In this document: positions 1 through 7,391 of the stretch, one piece after another | Layout: the number at the start of each line of letters is the position of its first letter | How positions within the stretch are numbered: the first letter of the stretch is position 1 | Assembly (NCBI GenBank): GCA_910588205.1 | Contig: CAJUQK010000007.1 | Location: 13,717-77,716 of the forward strand | Reading direction: 5' to 3' | DNA: 64,000 nt | From: an uncultured Eggerthellaceae bacterium | GTDB taxonomy: Bacteria > Actinomycetota > Coriobacteriia > Coriobacteriales > Eggerthellaceae | Notes under the pieces: generated by a model | Database searches by the model: none | What the model saw: the letters and a program-made list of their open reading frames with translations, nothing else | What the model was told of the DNA's origin: nothing | Position numbers and translations under genes: made by a program

Positions 1-6
1 AAATAC

Positions 7-915
7 CTATCGAATAATCTGGAATGAATCCTCTTTTCTATTCCATGCCCTATATTTTTCGCCGTCTTCCCTTATTTCAACTGCGCCATCAGTTTCAAAT
101 ACCCCAATGAAACGATATCCGCGTGTACGCATGACCGGATCATATACCTGAGGAATGATGATTCGCTTGTATGCTTCATGTTTTGGAAACTTCACACCAT
201 TGACATTTCGTTCATATAGCTTGGTTCCGTCTGGCTCCAGCAAGTTCTTCCATCCTCTCGTATTGGATCCATCGACAGATATCTTTGGAAACCATACTTT
301 GAATTGATCAGAATGAGTTTCTTGGAACTTCCCTCTAGGGATGAAAAAAGCGTGCTGTTGATAGTCGTAGTCTGTTCCAAACAAAAGATTGCTCGCTTCA
401 GTGATGGTCTTGAAAACGATGTTATCTAATACACTGATGACATCTCGATCCTGTAAAAGCTCTTCAGCTGTTAATTCTGGATTCCAAGGTTTTAGTTCCC
501 CCTTTTCTTCCAAATAATGCACTTTTTGCTTCAGTGCTGACACAGCAGTTTCAATTTCGTGCATTGCGGTTTCGTAAGAATATTCGCCGTTTTCATCGTA
601 AACATGCACCTCATATGGCGTGTATTCACCGTCGTTGATCGCCGAGAGAACGTCAATAAGCTCTGCCGTTCTCTCGTCATCAATTTCAGGCTGGTCTAAG
701 TGATACTTTTCATAACACTCAATGCCAATATTAAGTTGAGGAAAATAGAGGTCAATGAATCGCCTACCATTCTTGTGATTGCGTACGTATTGTTGGGTTA
801 CAGGCTGAATATCGCTTCTTCCAAGACCATTCCAGACAGCATTGATGACAAAATTCTCATAGTCTTTTCGGTTAGTTCGCGAGAGTGTCTTTACAAGGTA
901 GGTTAACTTGTCCAT
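7..915 (-). CDS. PvuRts1I/AbaSI-like modification-dependent (type IV) restriction endonuclease
   Basis: This 302-residue protein resembles the PvuRts1I/AbaSI family, enzymes that cut DNA containing 5-hydroxymethylcytosine or its glucosylated form, as found in some phages. The N-terminus has the family look (LSRTNRKDYENFVIN, residues 11-25), followed by a Vsr/PD-(D/E)XK-like nuclease core: FIDLYFPQ with D55, then GIEC with E66, E69 and H72. Residues about 190-302 would be the SRA-like base-reading domain and end in a GYRFIGVFE strand typical of it. The length matches the family (about 290-315). A good ribosome site (GGAGAT) precedes the ATG. It lies 47 bp downstream of the WYL regulator on the same strand, so the two probably form one operon. 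The surrounding DNA is A+T-rich. Recognition is from memory of family sequences; the exact modified base is unknown. Confidence 0.75.
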   Translation of the reverse strand: MDKLTYLVKTLSRTNRKDYENFVINAVWNGLGRSDIQPVTQQYVRNHKNGRRFIDLYFPQLNIGIECYEKYHLDQPEIDDERTAELIDVLSAINDGEYTPYEVHVYDENGEYSYETAMHEIETAVSALKQKVHYLEEKGELKPWNPELTAEELLQDRDVISVLDNIVFKTITEASNLLFGTDYDYQQHAFFIPRGKFQETHSDQFKVWFPKISVDGSNTRGWKNLLEPDGTKLYERNVNGVKFPKHEAYKRIIIPQVYDPVMRTRGYRFIGVFETDGAVEIREDGEKYRAWNRKEDSFQIIR

Positions 916-962
916 CTGTCATCTCCTTTCATTTTAAATTTGGTTCTGATGAAAACTAGCTT

Positions 963-2033
963 CTATATATTGTTTTCGTGCGAATACTTGTCAGCTGCTT
1001 CATTGATTGCTGAAAGTATCCTTATCCGAAGGTGCTCTGGTTCTAGTATTTCTGCGATTCCAGAAAACTGCATTGCCCAAAAGATCATTGACTCTTCTGG
1101 CTCTTTGATGGTGAAATCTACGAAACCTTCAACCTCGCATTTGCCATCACCTATAACAGCGAGTCCAAACTGGTCATAAATCTGACGAATATTATATGGT
1201 GTATCGACAACTCGAACTTTAATAGGAACTGGTTTGCCGCTGATCATATAAACATGTTGATCGATGTATTTCTGCAAGTCGCTCTTTTTCAACTCGGATA
1301 ACTTTTCTAGCCTGTCTACCTGCTCGAGAGCGCCACTGTCATCAAAAGCATAATCGAGGTCCAGCATCGTATCTATGCAACTATGCATAATCCGTTGACC
1401 ATGTTCACCATTATAGGTTGATATCAGCGTGTAGGAGTTATTCTTGAACGTAACAGCCCTTGGTGAAACTGTATGCTGTCGCGATTGGTTTTTATCACCA
1501 CGCACTACAGTTCCGCTTTGAGTGTACATGCCTCTCGCAAAAGTAACTTTATAACCTTTTGAAATAGCTTCACCGAGAATGCCTAAGTTATAGAAAAGCC
1601 TAAGTGTCTGACTCTTTCTTTTTCTATCGTCTCTGTTCAGGTTAACGTGGTTTGACCTCACATTAGGACTCAGTTCCGCAACACGATCGATCAGACTTTG
1701 CTTATGTCTAGCATCCAATTTTCCATAACATTCGATTATGCCAAGGATGAATCTGACCTCGCTTTCATCAAAGTCCTCGCTTGGGGCGTCGATCCACTGC
1801 CAACCGCAACGCTTGTGGGCATTGTTCAGACGAAATTTAATATTGTCAGGATACATTTCCAACAATATATCCAAGTTCTTTCCTATGGTTTCGCGATTCA
1901 GAGTGATCCCATATTCATCTTTAAGAATTTGCGCTATTTCGCATTGATTCAATCCAGAGTTCCGTTGTGATGATGACTTCAGTATCTCGAGCATGTATAG
2001 CAGCGCTGCTTTCTTATTGCTGGTAGCCTCCAT
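963..2033 (-). CDS. WYL-domain transcriptional regulator (CapW/BrxR-like)
   Basis: Predicted DNA-binding regulator of 356 residues. The N-terminal ~75 residues look like a winged helix-turn-helix (NQCEIAQILKDEYGITLNRETIGKNL region). A WYL domain follows around residues 155-245, with the typical pattern VSPRAVTFKNNSYTLIS, and a C-terminal WCX-like domain. WYL repressors of this layout control CBASS, BREX and restriction loci, so control of the downstream restriction gene is a reasonable inference. I chose the ATG at 2033 because AGGAAGGA sits 3-5 bases upstream; a TTG nine codons earlier (2060) has no such site. A 22-bp palindrome at 2095-2116 is a candidate binding site. The ligand that relieves repression is unknown. 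Confidence 0.75.
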   Translation of the reverse strand: MEATSNKKAALLYMLEILKSSSQRNSGLNQCEIAQILKDEYGITLNRETIGKNLDILLEMYPDNIKFRLNNAHKRCGWQWIDAPSEDFDESEVRFILGIIECYGKLDARHKQSLIDRVAELSPNVRSNHVNLNRDDRKRKSQTLRLFYNLGILGEAISKGYKVTFARGMYTQSGTVVRGDKNQSRQHTVSPRAVTFKNNSYTLISTYNGEHGQRIMHSCIDTMLDLDYAFDDSGALEQVDRLEKLSELKKSDLQKYIDQHVYMISGKPVPIKVRVVDTPYNIRQIYDQFGLAVIGDGKCEVEGFVDFTIKEPEESMIFWAMQFSGIAEILEPEHLRIRILSAINEAADKYSHENNI

Positions 2034-2094
2034 AGTTCCTTCCTGATGATCGTCTGACAATAGCCTAGCATTTTAATGATGGAATTCTTGGACA

Positions 2095-2116
2095 TTAAAG
2101 ATCATATCATCTTTAA
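2095..2116. promoter_or_regulatory. Candidate operator palindrome of the WYL regulator
   Basis: A 22-bp near-perfect inverted repeat, TTAAAGAT-CATATC-ATCTTTAA, lies in the divergent intergenic region, about 60 bp upstream of the WYL start and about 180 bp upstream of the Sel1 gene. Its position suits autoregulation and control of both divergent transcripts. The assignment is an inference from symmetry and location. Confidence 0.4.
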
Positions 2117-2259
2117 AAGGAGCCGAAAGAGAGCGAGTAGATTATGTGCAAGATAAGAATCAAGACAACACTCGGAAAGAAAAGCACCCTAGAAAGGCTG
2201 GTTAGTTCATTAAACATAATATTGAGAACGCTAAGAAAGTAGATCGGAGGGTTTTTCAA

Positions 2260-2295
2260 ATGAGCAGAAGATCCATGCGTTCAAGGAGTGCTTGA
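2260..2295 (+). CDS. 11-codon leader ORF (MSRRSMRSRSA)
   Basis: A minimal ORF with its own ribosome site (GGAGG at 2246-2250, nine bases before the ATG) encodes MSRRSMRSRSA and stops at 2293-2295. The next gene starts at 2298, and that gene's ribosome site (AAGGAG, 2283-2288) lies inside the leader. The layout suggests translational coupling or attenuation. The product is rich in arginine and serine and has no recognisable domain. It may be purely regulatory or chance. Confidence 0.4.
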   Translation: MSRRSMRSRSA

Positions 2296-2297
2296 CT

Positions 2298-3221
2298 ATG
2301 CGAGATGAGGTATCGAGATATAGTTCAATGGAATGGACCAGCGAACATGCTGTAGTGTTCAGTGAACGTAGTTTATTGAAAGAAATACGTAGCGGTAATG
2401 ATAAGGACGCAGCACGATTGTTGGCCTTATATTATTCCGATCAATATCCCAAAAGGGCAAAGAGGCTTTACGAAAGATCTATATTTGCAGGAGATGAGTT
2501 TCACTCGACATTCCTTCTAGCGAATTTAGTCAAGGATAGAAATCAAAAATACGCGAAAGCATTGTATGAGAGATCTGCTAAAGCTGGAAATAATGCAGCA
2601 ATCAAAGAGCTGGCTTCTCTTGTTGAGGAAAACGACCCAGACAGAGCTATAGAGCTTTACAAGGCTGCAATAAAGAATGGCGATGAACATGATTCTACGA
2701 ATAGGTTAGCCAACCTAATAGAAGATACGGATCATCAGTATGCGATTAGTCTTTATGAGCGTGCTATAGCCGCCGATAATGTAGATGCTCTATGCAATCT
2801 AGCATTGCTTGTTTTCGACGAGGACCCAGAAAGAGCAAGGAGACTGTACAAAAAAGCGTATGCTGCAGGAGATAAGTTTTATGCCACCAACGGGCTAGCC
2901 ATTTTCGTAGAGAAGGAGAATCCTGAGAAAGCGATAGAACTATATGAGCAAGCAATAGAGGCGGGTGATGATTATTATGCCCCTAGCAACCTTGCGGGGA
3001 TGCTTCATGACAGCGATCCAAAACGAGCAAAAGAGCTATACGAAATCTCTTTGAAGTCAGGAAATGTGAAGTTCGCTGCAAATGGTTTAGCAAATCTCAT
3101 TTACAAAGACGAACCATATGATGCTATGAAGCTTTATGCGGAAGCAATGGGAGCAGGCGACATGAAATACGCTCCACAGAATCTAAAGAATTTGGTAGAG
3201 AGTTTAATGGAAGAGCAATGA
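2298..3221 (+). CDS. Sel1/TPR-like repeat protein
   Basis: A 307-residue protein built almost entirely of about eight tandem ~33-residue helical repeats. Each carries a core like (A)xxLYExAIxAGDxxAxxxLAxL; successive repeat starts are PKRAKRLY, QKYAKALY, PDRAIELY, HQYAISLY, PERARRLY, PEKAIELY, PKRAKELY and PYDAMKLY. This is the Sel1/TPR superfamily, a protein-protein interaction scaffold. No signal peptide or catalytic domain is visible. The ATG at 2298 has AAGGAG nine bases upstream; an alternative TTG at 2292 is too close to it. The base composition is A+T-rich like the rest of the island, which supports acquired cargo. The partner is unknown; it may be linked to the divergent restriction operon, but that is only proximity. 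Confidence 0.7.
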   Translation: MRDEVSRYSSMEWTSEHAVVFSERSLLKEIRSGNDKDAARLLALYYSDQYPKRAKRLYERSIFAGDEFHSTFLLANLVKDRNQKYAKALYERSAKAGNNAAIKELASLVEENDPDRAIELYKAAIKNGDEHDSTNRLANLIEDTDHQYAISLYERAIAADNVDALCNLALLVFDEDPERARRLYKKAYAAGDKFYATNGLAIFVEKENPEKAIELYEQAIEAGDDYYAPSNLAGMLHDSDPKRAKELYEISLKSGNVKFAANGLANLIYKDEPYDAMKLYAEAMGAGDMKYAPQNLKNLVESLMEEQ

Positions 3222-3284
3222 GATAAATTGAACAGAAACGAATGATGATCGCAAAATGGGTCTGTTTTTGGGTCAGTGTAACCA

Positions 3285-3311
3285 GTCCAAAACGTCCAAA
3301 TCGTCAAAACA
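3285..3311 (+). repeat. Three 9-bp direct repeats near the island end
   Basis: Three tandem copies of a 9-bp unit, GTCCAAAAC, GTCCAAATC and GTCAAAACA, lie in the untranslated region between the Sel1 gene and the tRNA fragment. Short iterated sites close to an attachment site are typical of arm-type binding sites for a tyrosine recombinase. That role is an inference; no integrase gene is in the window. Confidence 0.35.
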
Positions 3312-3423
3312 CGGTTTGATTTAAGAGCTAAACTCGCTCGAAAGCATATCTCTAAGGTACGTTTTACCTGTTCAGAATACTATTTTATGAGTGATTCATA
3401 TGCTTCCCGTAAGGTCGAGTTGC

Positions 3424-3471
3424 GATCTGTCACGTCGGAGGTCGCGAGTTCAAGTCTCGTACATCCCGCCA
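3424..3471 (+). other. 3' half of a tRNA-Asp gene: likely island attachment site
   Basis: The sequence from the anticodon arm to CCA matches a tRNA-Asp 3' half. The anticodon loop is CTGTCAC (3427-3433, anticodon GTC). The variable region is GGAGGTC. The T arm is GCGAG-TTCAAGT-CTCGT, then a 3' acceptor strand ACATCCC, discriminator G and CCA at 3469-3471. The matching 5' acceptor strand (GGGATGT) and a D arm are absent upstream, so it is not a whole tRNA. Such 3' duplicates are left when an element integrates into a tRNA gene and restores the intact gene at its other end. The sharp change from A+T-rich to G+C-rich DNA here supports that. Confidence 0.7.
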
Positions 3472-3481
3472 TTTGAAGTTG

Positions 3482-3510
3482 AAGCCGCTGAATGACCAGC
3501 GGCTTTTCTT
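3482..3510 (+). terminator. Rho-independent terminator after the tRNA fragment
   Basis: Inverted repeat AAGCCGCTG (3482-3490) and CAGCGGCTT (3497-3505) with a six-base loop, followed by TTTTCTT. It probably terminated the original tRNA-Asp transcript and marks native chromosome to the right of the integration point. Confidence 0.75.
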
Positions 3511-3525
3511 ATAGAGAGGGCTTCG

Positions 3526-3825
3526 ATGAACCGCTTCGGATTGAAGGACGAGGTCTTGGCTTTCATCGTCGAAGCAGCCCAAGCGCAGGGCATCCACCGG
3601 CTCATCCTCTTCGGTTCGCGTGCTACCGGCCGCTTCTCTGAGAAGAGCGACATCGATCTTGCCCTATCAGGTGGTTGCCTCAACGATTTCAAAGCAGTAC
3701 TCGAAGAGGAGTGCCCGACACTGCTCTCCTTCGACTTCATCAACATGGATCAAGGGGTCAGCGAAAAGCTGAGCGGGCGTATTGCCGAAGAGGGGGTCGT
3801 GCTCTATGAAGTATGCCAACTATAA
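3526..3825 (+). CDS. Minimal nucleotidyltransferase (MNT) of a HEPN-MNT pair
   Basis: A 99-residue minimal nucleotidyltransferase. The polymerase-beta-like active site is clear: LFGSRATG (G30-S31-R32) then SDIDLA with D42 and D44. In MntA/HepT-type systems this protein is the antitoxin and inactivates the HEPN partner by AMP transfer, or by forming a complex in related families. The next gene overlaps by 20 bp and encodes the helical partner, so they are co-translated. The ATG has AGAGGG upstream. It sits directly after the terminator next to the tRNA remnant. Whether it acts as an antitoxin or as a housekeeping transferase cannot be told from sequence. Confidence 0.8.
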   Translation: MNRFGLKDEVLAFIVEAAQAQGIHRLILFGSRATGRFSEKSDIDLALSGGCLNDFKAVLEEECPTLLSFDFINMDQGVSEKLSGRIAEEGVVLYEVCQL

Positions 3826-4210
3826 GGCCAATCTGGATATCCTGAAGCGAGCCCCCTATCAGGATCTCAGCAATGAGTTCGTCTTGAGCGGCATCATCGA
3901 CAAGTTCGCCATGCAGTTCGAACTGGCTTGGAAGCTGCTCCGGAAGACGCTCGAGTACGAGGGCAGGCTCGATGCCGCAACGGGTTCTCCACGAGGCATC
4001 ATCAAGGCCGCTTATAGTGCCTATGACCTCATCGACGAAGAGCTCTGGCTGCGCATGCTCGATGATCGCAATGCGGCAGAGCACGTCTATGACCAGGCGT
4101 TAGCGGATCACTTGGTCGTCGCCATCAATTCCGAATATATCGCGGTCTTCGAAAAGTTGATCTCAGATCTCGAAGGGTTGTATCCGGCTGAGCTCTTGGA
4201 GTCATTCTGA
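3806..4210 (+). CDS. HI0074-family nucleotidyltransferase substrate-binding / HEPN-like protein
   Basis: A 134-residue, mostly helical protein of the HI0074 family, the usual partner of small MNT proteins. It carries the HEPN-type motif R88-N89-x3-H93 (DDRNAAEH), which in active HEPN toxins forms the RNase site. The ATG at 3806 sits 20 bp inside the end of the MNT gene with a G-rich ribosome site upstream (GAGGGGG); an earlier in-frame TTG at 3782 is less likely. Together with the preceding gene it forms a compact two-gene operon of toxin-antitoxin type. Toxicity is an inference from the motif. Confidence 0.75.
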   Translation: MKYANYKANLDILKRAPYQDLSNEFVLSGIIDKFAMQFELAWKLLRKTLEYEGRLDAATGSPRGIIKAAYSAYDLIDEELWLRMLDDRNAAEHVYDQALADHLVVAINSEYIAVFEKLISDLEGLYPAELLESF

Positions 4211-4391
4211 TTTCGCGATCATCCCTTACGTGTTGAATCACTTCGATGATCGCATGCGTACCGATACGGATAAGTTGGACGATAAGAAATCCCTACTGGC
4301 CAGAAGGCGTTGCGCGAAGACCACGCGCAACATATTCATTGCAGTACCTGCCGAGTAGCCTGACGCACAGGATTCGCCCGGGTGTCACAAC

Positions 4392-4467
4392 GGGCTGACC
4401 GAGATCAGCCCCTACAAGAGAACACAGCAAACCCCTGGTAGGGGTCGATCAGGATCGACCTGACCCC
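4392..4467. repeat. Palindromic repeat pair (GTAGGGG-GATC type), copy 1
   Basis: Two hairpins lie head to head. The first is GGGCTGA-ccgaGA-TCAGCCC ending in CCTAC (4392-4415). The second begins GTAGGGG and contains GGTCGATC-ag-GATCGACC (4438-4460). A second locus with the same arrangement is at 43038-43118. The 273-bp gap between the HEPN gene and the DUF262 gene (4211-4483) otherwise shows nothing I can support. It looks like a dispersed repetitive palindromic element. Confidence 0.5.
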
Positions 4468-4483
4468 CTGTCGCATTTTGAGA

Positions 4484-5512
4484 TCAGTCTCCGAAGAGCT
4501 TTCTTTGAGAGATGAGGCCTTTGGGCTTATCTGTCACCCAATCAAGGTGCTCACGAGCTTCCGGAGCATCAGGGTTCGCAGCGAACGCCAAGCATTCTGC
4601 ATTGATGGACACGAGCAACTCCTCAAGGACGATCGAAGCGCTTTGGGCAATGAAGACCTTGAACGCCTGGTACAGATCAGATCGCTTCGTTGCGTTGGCG
4701 CCAGGTGCATTCTTGGAGAGCCAGGAATGCAATGCTGCGTCAAGATAGATATCCTGCTCAGTTCCGAACCGCCGAAAGGCATCATCGATAGGCGACCAAT
4801 AGATGTCGAACAGACGCTCTTGCTCTTCCTGGCCATATCTCACCAGCAGCACATTGCGAAGCAAGTCCGTCGTTGAAAGGGGTCGTCCCTTCGCATTGAG
4901 GCTTTCGAAGACCTGTTGTGGTCTGTCTTCCTCCTCCAGCTCGACTAACACCACCCGGAGAGCATGCAAGCCTTCAAGCATTGCTTCCCCGTCAATTGAC
5001 GAAGTTTCCAGCTTCTCTTTGAAATGAAGGTGATTTTCCAAAAGAAGCTGCGAAGATTCATCGGCCACCGGAAGCCCAACGCCATCGATCAGATGAGCTA
5101 GCGTTGGCATATCAGCCTCTGATGATCTTAGCTTGAAGATGCCCGGAGCAACATGGAGATACTCCGTATCTATCTGAGCCGCTTGAGCCAAAGCTCCCTC
5201 TTCGCGCCAATGATCTCTGAGAGCTATGAGCATTAACATGACCGTAGTGAGACGCTGCTGCCCATCGATCAGGCTAACCCGACGAAAACCCTGCTCACGC
5301 ATGAGCGCATCCCCACCGTCATCGGCTTCGGGGCGAGAGATGATGGTACCCGAGAAATGGGTCTTACCCTGATCAAGCGCCCTCAGCACATCATCCCACA
5401 ACTGATCGCACTGTAGACGGTCCCATGAATAAACGCGCTGGAAGATGGGAATGAGATACCGTGTCCCCGGCTCTTCCAAGATATCCAAAAGCGGCACAAG
5501 AGATACGATCAT
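4484..5512 (-). CDS. DUF262 (GmrSD N-terminal-like) protein, no HNH domain
   Basis: A 342-residue protein with the DUF262 hallmarks: IPIFQRVYSW at residues 21-30 and LIDGQQRLTT at 81-90. The DGQQR motif belongs to the ParB/Srx-like NTP-hydrolysing fold seen in GmrS, BrxU and SspE-type defence proteins. Full GmrSD-like proteins are about 600 residues and carry a C-terminal DUF1524 HNH nuclease; that part is absent and the protein ends in a short basic tail. It is preceded 27 bp upstream by a second DUF262 gene on the same strand, so the two form an operon. A GGAG site precedes the ATG. The function is unknown. Candidates are a two-subunit defence NTPase or the remnant of a longer nuclease. Confidence 0.7.
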   Translation of the reverse strand: MIVSLVPLLDILEEPGTRYLIPIFQRVYSWDRLQCDQLWDDVLRALDQGKTHFSGTIISRPEADDGGDALMREQGFRRVSLIDGQQRLTTVMLMLIALRDHWREEGALAQAAQIDTEYLHVAPGIFKLRSSEADMPTLAHLIDGVGLPVADESSQLLLENHLHFKEKLETSSIDGEAMLEGLHALRVVLVELEEEDRPQQVFESLNAKGRPLSTTDLLRNVLLVRYGQEEQERLFDIYWSPIDDAFRRFGTEQDIYLDAALHSWLSKNAPGANATKRSDLYQAFKVFIAQSASIVLEELLVSINAECLAFAANPDAPEAREHLDWVTDKPKGLISQRKLFGD

Positions 5513-5539
5513 GATCGCTCCTTCTCCTCTCCCCGAAAG

Positions 5540-6622
5540 CTACCAGCACGAATCTGTTTCACGAAGCTGCTCGCGGAGCTTTTGAGCATAGGCTTCATTG
5601 TTGGCTTTCTTGAGCTCGTATCCTGCCGTTAGGGTTGGGGCACCTATCTCAGCCCAATCAATGCCGGAACGAAATCTCTTGACCCCGTGGTAACGGAAGT
5701 TCTCGGCCCACATCAAGCAAAAGCCGCGAAGCTCCCGCAAGATAGGCTCCTTCTCGCCTCGGTATACATCCTCAGCGTATTTCTTAAAGGAGTTGTAAAC
5801 CTGCCCTGCGCTCAAGATGCGAGCACCCTTGAGCCGTATAGAAAGCCAGCTCTTGATTCCCGTATTGAGCTTCAAAGAACCAGGGTCCGGCGCGAACATC
5901 TCTTGGCTCGGTTTCCAATACTGCTCATATAACCGCGTCTGCTCATCATGGCATTCCGCCAAGAGAAGGTAATTGCGCACCATGTCAGCCACATTGAGCT
6001 GAAGGCCCTTAGAATTGATGCTCTCGAAGATGGCTTGAGCCTCTTCTGGATCATCCACGTGCACCAATACCACTGTCAGGCATCGTAGCCCCTCAAGGAG
6101 TGCTCCAAGATCGAAGCCACCCATCTCCATCTTCTCTTTGAAGAAGGATAGATTCTTAACAATGGTGGAAGACGGGTCCGCCTCTTTGCCTCCAACGACG
6201 GCTCTATAGGCAGGGATGTCGTGTTGGGACAATGTGAGCTTGAGCGGATCATTGTCATCACCTCTGCCTCTCCCCACGATGAGATCGGTCATGATGACAT
6301 CAGGGTCTACCCCGCATTCGCCACTCTCTTCTGGATGTTCATTGAGGTAGTGCGACAGAGCCAAGATGATGAGAGAGACAGTGGTGAGACGCTGCTGTCC
6401 ATCGATGATCTCGAAGACGCGCACCTCCCCTTCCCTATCATCCACACGATAGAGCAACGTACCAAGAAAGTGGTTCCTGTCAGCCCTGCCGGCTCTCATG
6501 ATGTCAAGCCACAGCTCCTCGCATTGGGATGTCGTCCAGAAATAGAGACGTTGGTAGGCAGGTATGATGAAACGCCCATCACTTCCGATGAAATCCAGCA
6601 ATCCGCTCTGCATCACTTCCAT
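5540..6622 (-). CDS. DUF262 (GmrSD N-terminal-like) protein, second copy
   Basis: A 360-residue paralogue of the downstream gene, with IIPAYQRLYFW near residues 19-29 and IIDGQQRLTT at 72-81. It also lacks the DUF1524/HNH half. The two copies are clearly diverged, so they are not a recent duplication. I chose the ATG at 6622 because AGAGGGG lies seven bases upstream; a GTG at 6652 lacks such a site. A TetR regulator starts divergently about 110 bp upstream. Tandem DUF262 proteins may act as a heteromer; this is an inference. Confidence 0.7.
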   Translation of the reverse strand: MEVMQSGLLDFIGSDGRFIIPAYQRLYFWTTSQCEELWLDIMRAGRADRNHFLGTLLYRVDDREGEVRVFEIIDGQQRLTTVSLIILALSHYLNEHPEESGECGVDPDVIMTDLIVGRGRGDDNDPLKLTLSQHDIPAYRAVVGGKEADPSSTIVKNLSFFKEKMEMGGFDLGALLEGLRCLTVVLVHVDDPEEAQAIFESINSKGLQLNVADMVRNYLLLAECHDEQTRLYEQYWKPSQEMFAPDPGSLKLNTGIKSWLSIRLKGARILSAGQVYNSFKKYAEDVYRGEKEPILRELRGFCLMWAENFRYHGVKRFRSGIDWAEIGAPTLTAGYELKKANNEAYAQKLREQLRETDSCW

Positions 6623-6731
6623 GAAGGCACCCCTCTCTGTTCGTCTCCACACAGTATGATGGCCTTAGCCTCCTAGTGCTTTACAATATCGTACAAATTG
6701 TTCAATAGTTCCCTTCAAGGAAGCTGGATCC

Positions 6732-7295
6732 ATGCCCGTTACCAAAGATGCAAGATTCGAAAGCAGCGCGAAACGCATCCGAGATGCACTCGCAGGCCTC
6801 CTGCGAACGAAACCTCTCATGGAGGTCACCGTAAGCGAACTTGCCCGATCAGCCTCGGTGAGCCGCGCCACGTTCTACGCCCACTACGGTAATCTGAACG
6901 ATGTCTATGAGGAATTGGTAGCGGAAGTCATGTCCGATGTGCGTACCTTCTCAGAGCGATTCTGTTCTGAGAGCATCGGCTGCTCAGGAGAAGGCAAGCC
7001 GCTCTACTGCGATCGGATACGATCAGAACAGCGCTACGCTGGAGTGATCCGCGAAGTTGGATTCTTCCCCGCCATGATGGCTTTCACCTGGGAAGACCTT
7101 GAAGCGAACGCTGACGCTGCCGCCAAAGGGATTGACCAAGGCGCTCTGCGCGCTCTACGCCTGTTCCAGATGAGCGGATGTCATGCTGTGGCTACCTCCG
7201 AATTCGCCGAACGCAGTGATTGGGAACACATCCGCCAGGTCATAGATATCTTCATTGATGGCGGGATGCGCGCAGTAGAGGAGATACACATCTAA
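6732..7295 (+). CDS. TetR/AcrR-family transcriptional regulator
   Basis: A 187-residue repressor-type protein. The TetR helix-turn-helix is at residues about 34-55 (EVTVSELARSASVSRATFYAHY), followed by an all-helical ligand domain without recognisable specificity. AAGGAAG lies upstream of the ATG. It is divergent from the DUF262 pair and convergent with the molybdopterin enzyme operon ending at 7392. It may control either, or a target elsewhere. Confidence 0.85.
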   Translation: MPVTKDARFESSAKRIRDALAGLLRTKPLMEVTVSELARSASVSRATFYAHYGNLNDVYEELVAEVMSDVRTFSERFCSESIGCSGEGKPLYCDRIRSEQRYAGVIREVGFFPAMMAFTWEDLEANADAAAKGIDQGALRALRLFQMSGCHAVATSEFAERSDWEHIRQVIDIFIDGGMRAVEEIHI

Positions 7296-7391
7296 GCCTC
7301 GAGAAACGCAGAGACAAGGAATAGTGCATGCAGATGCTCAAGGGGAAACGACCCACCGCCGCCTCCCCTTGCGTACGAACTGAACGTGCTC

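Noticed and set aside
2440..3200. CRISPR-like or tandem DNA repeat
   Set aside because: The periodicity is at the protein level (33-residue Sel1/TPR units) and the DNA copies are diverged.
3395..3471. A complete tRNA-Asp gene
   Set aside because: The 5' acceptor strand complementary to ACATCCC and a D arm are missing; only the anticodon arm onward is tRNA-like.
4230..4358. A 42-codon open frame from a GTG in the gap after the HEPN gene
   Set aside because: No ribosome site, no recognisable domain, and the length is within chance.
7339..7375. Terminator between the TetR gene and the ferredoxin D gene
   Set aside because: AAGGGGA/TCCCCTT can pair over a long loop, but no T-run follows and the right arm is close to the coding end.
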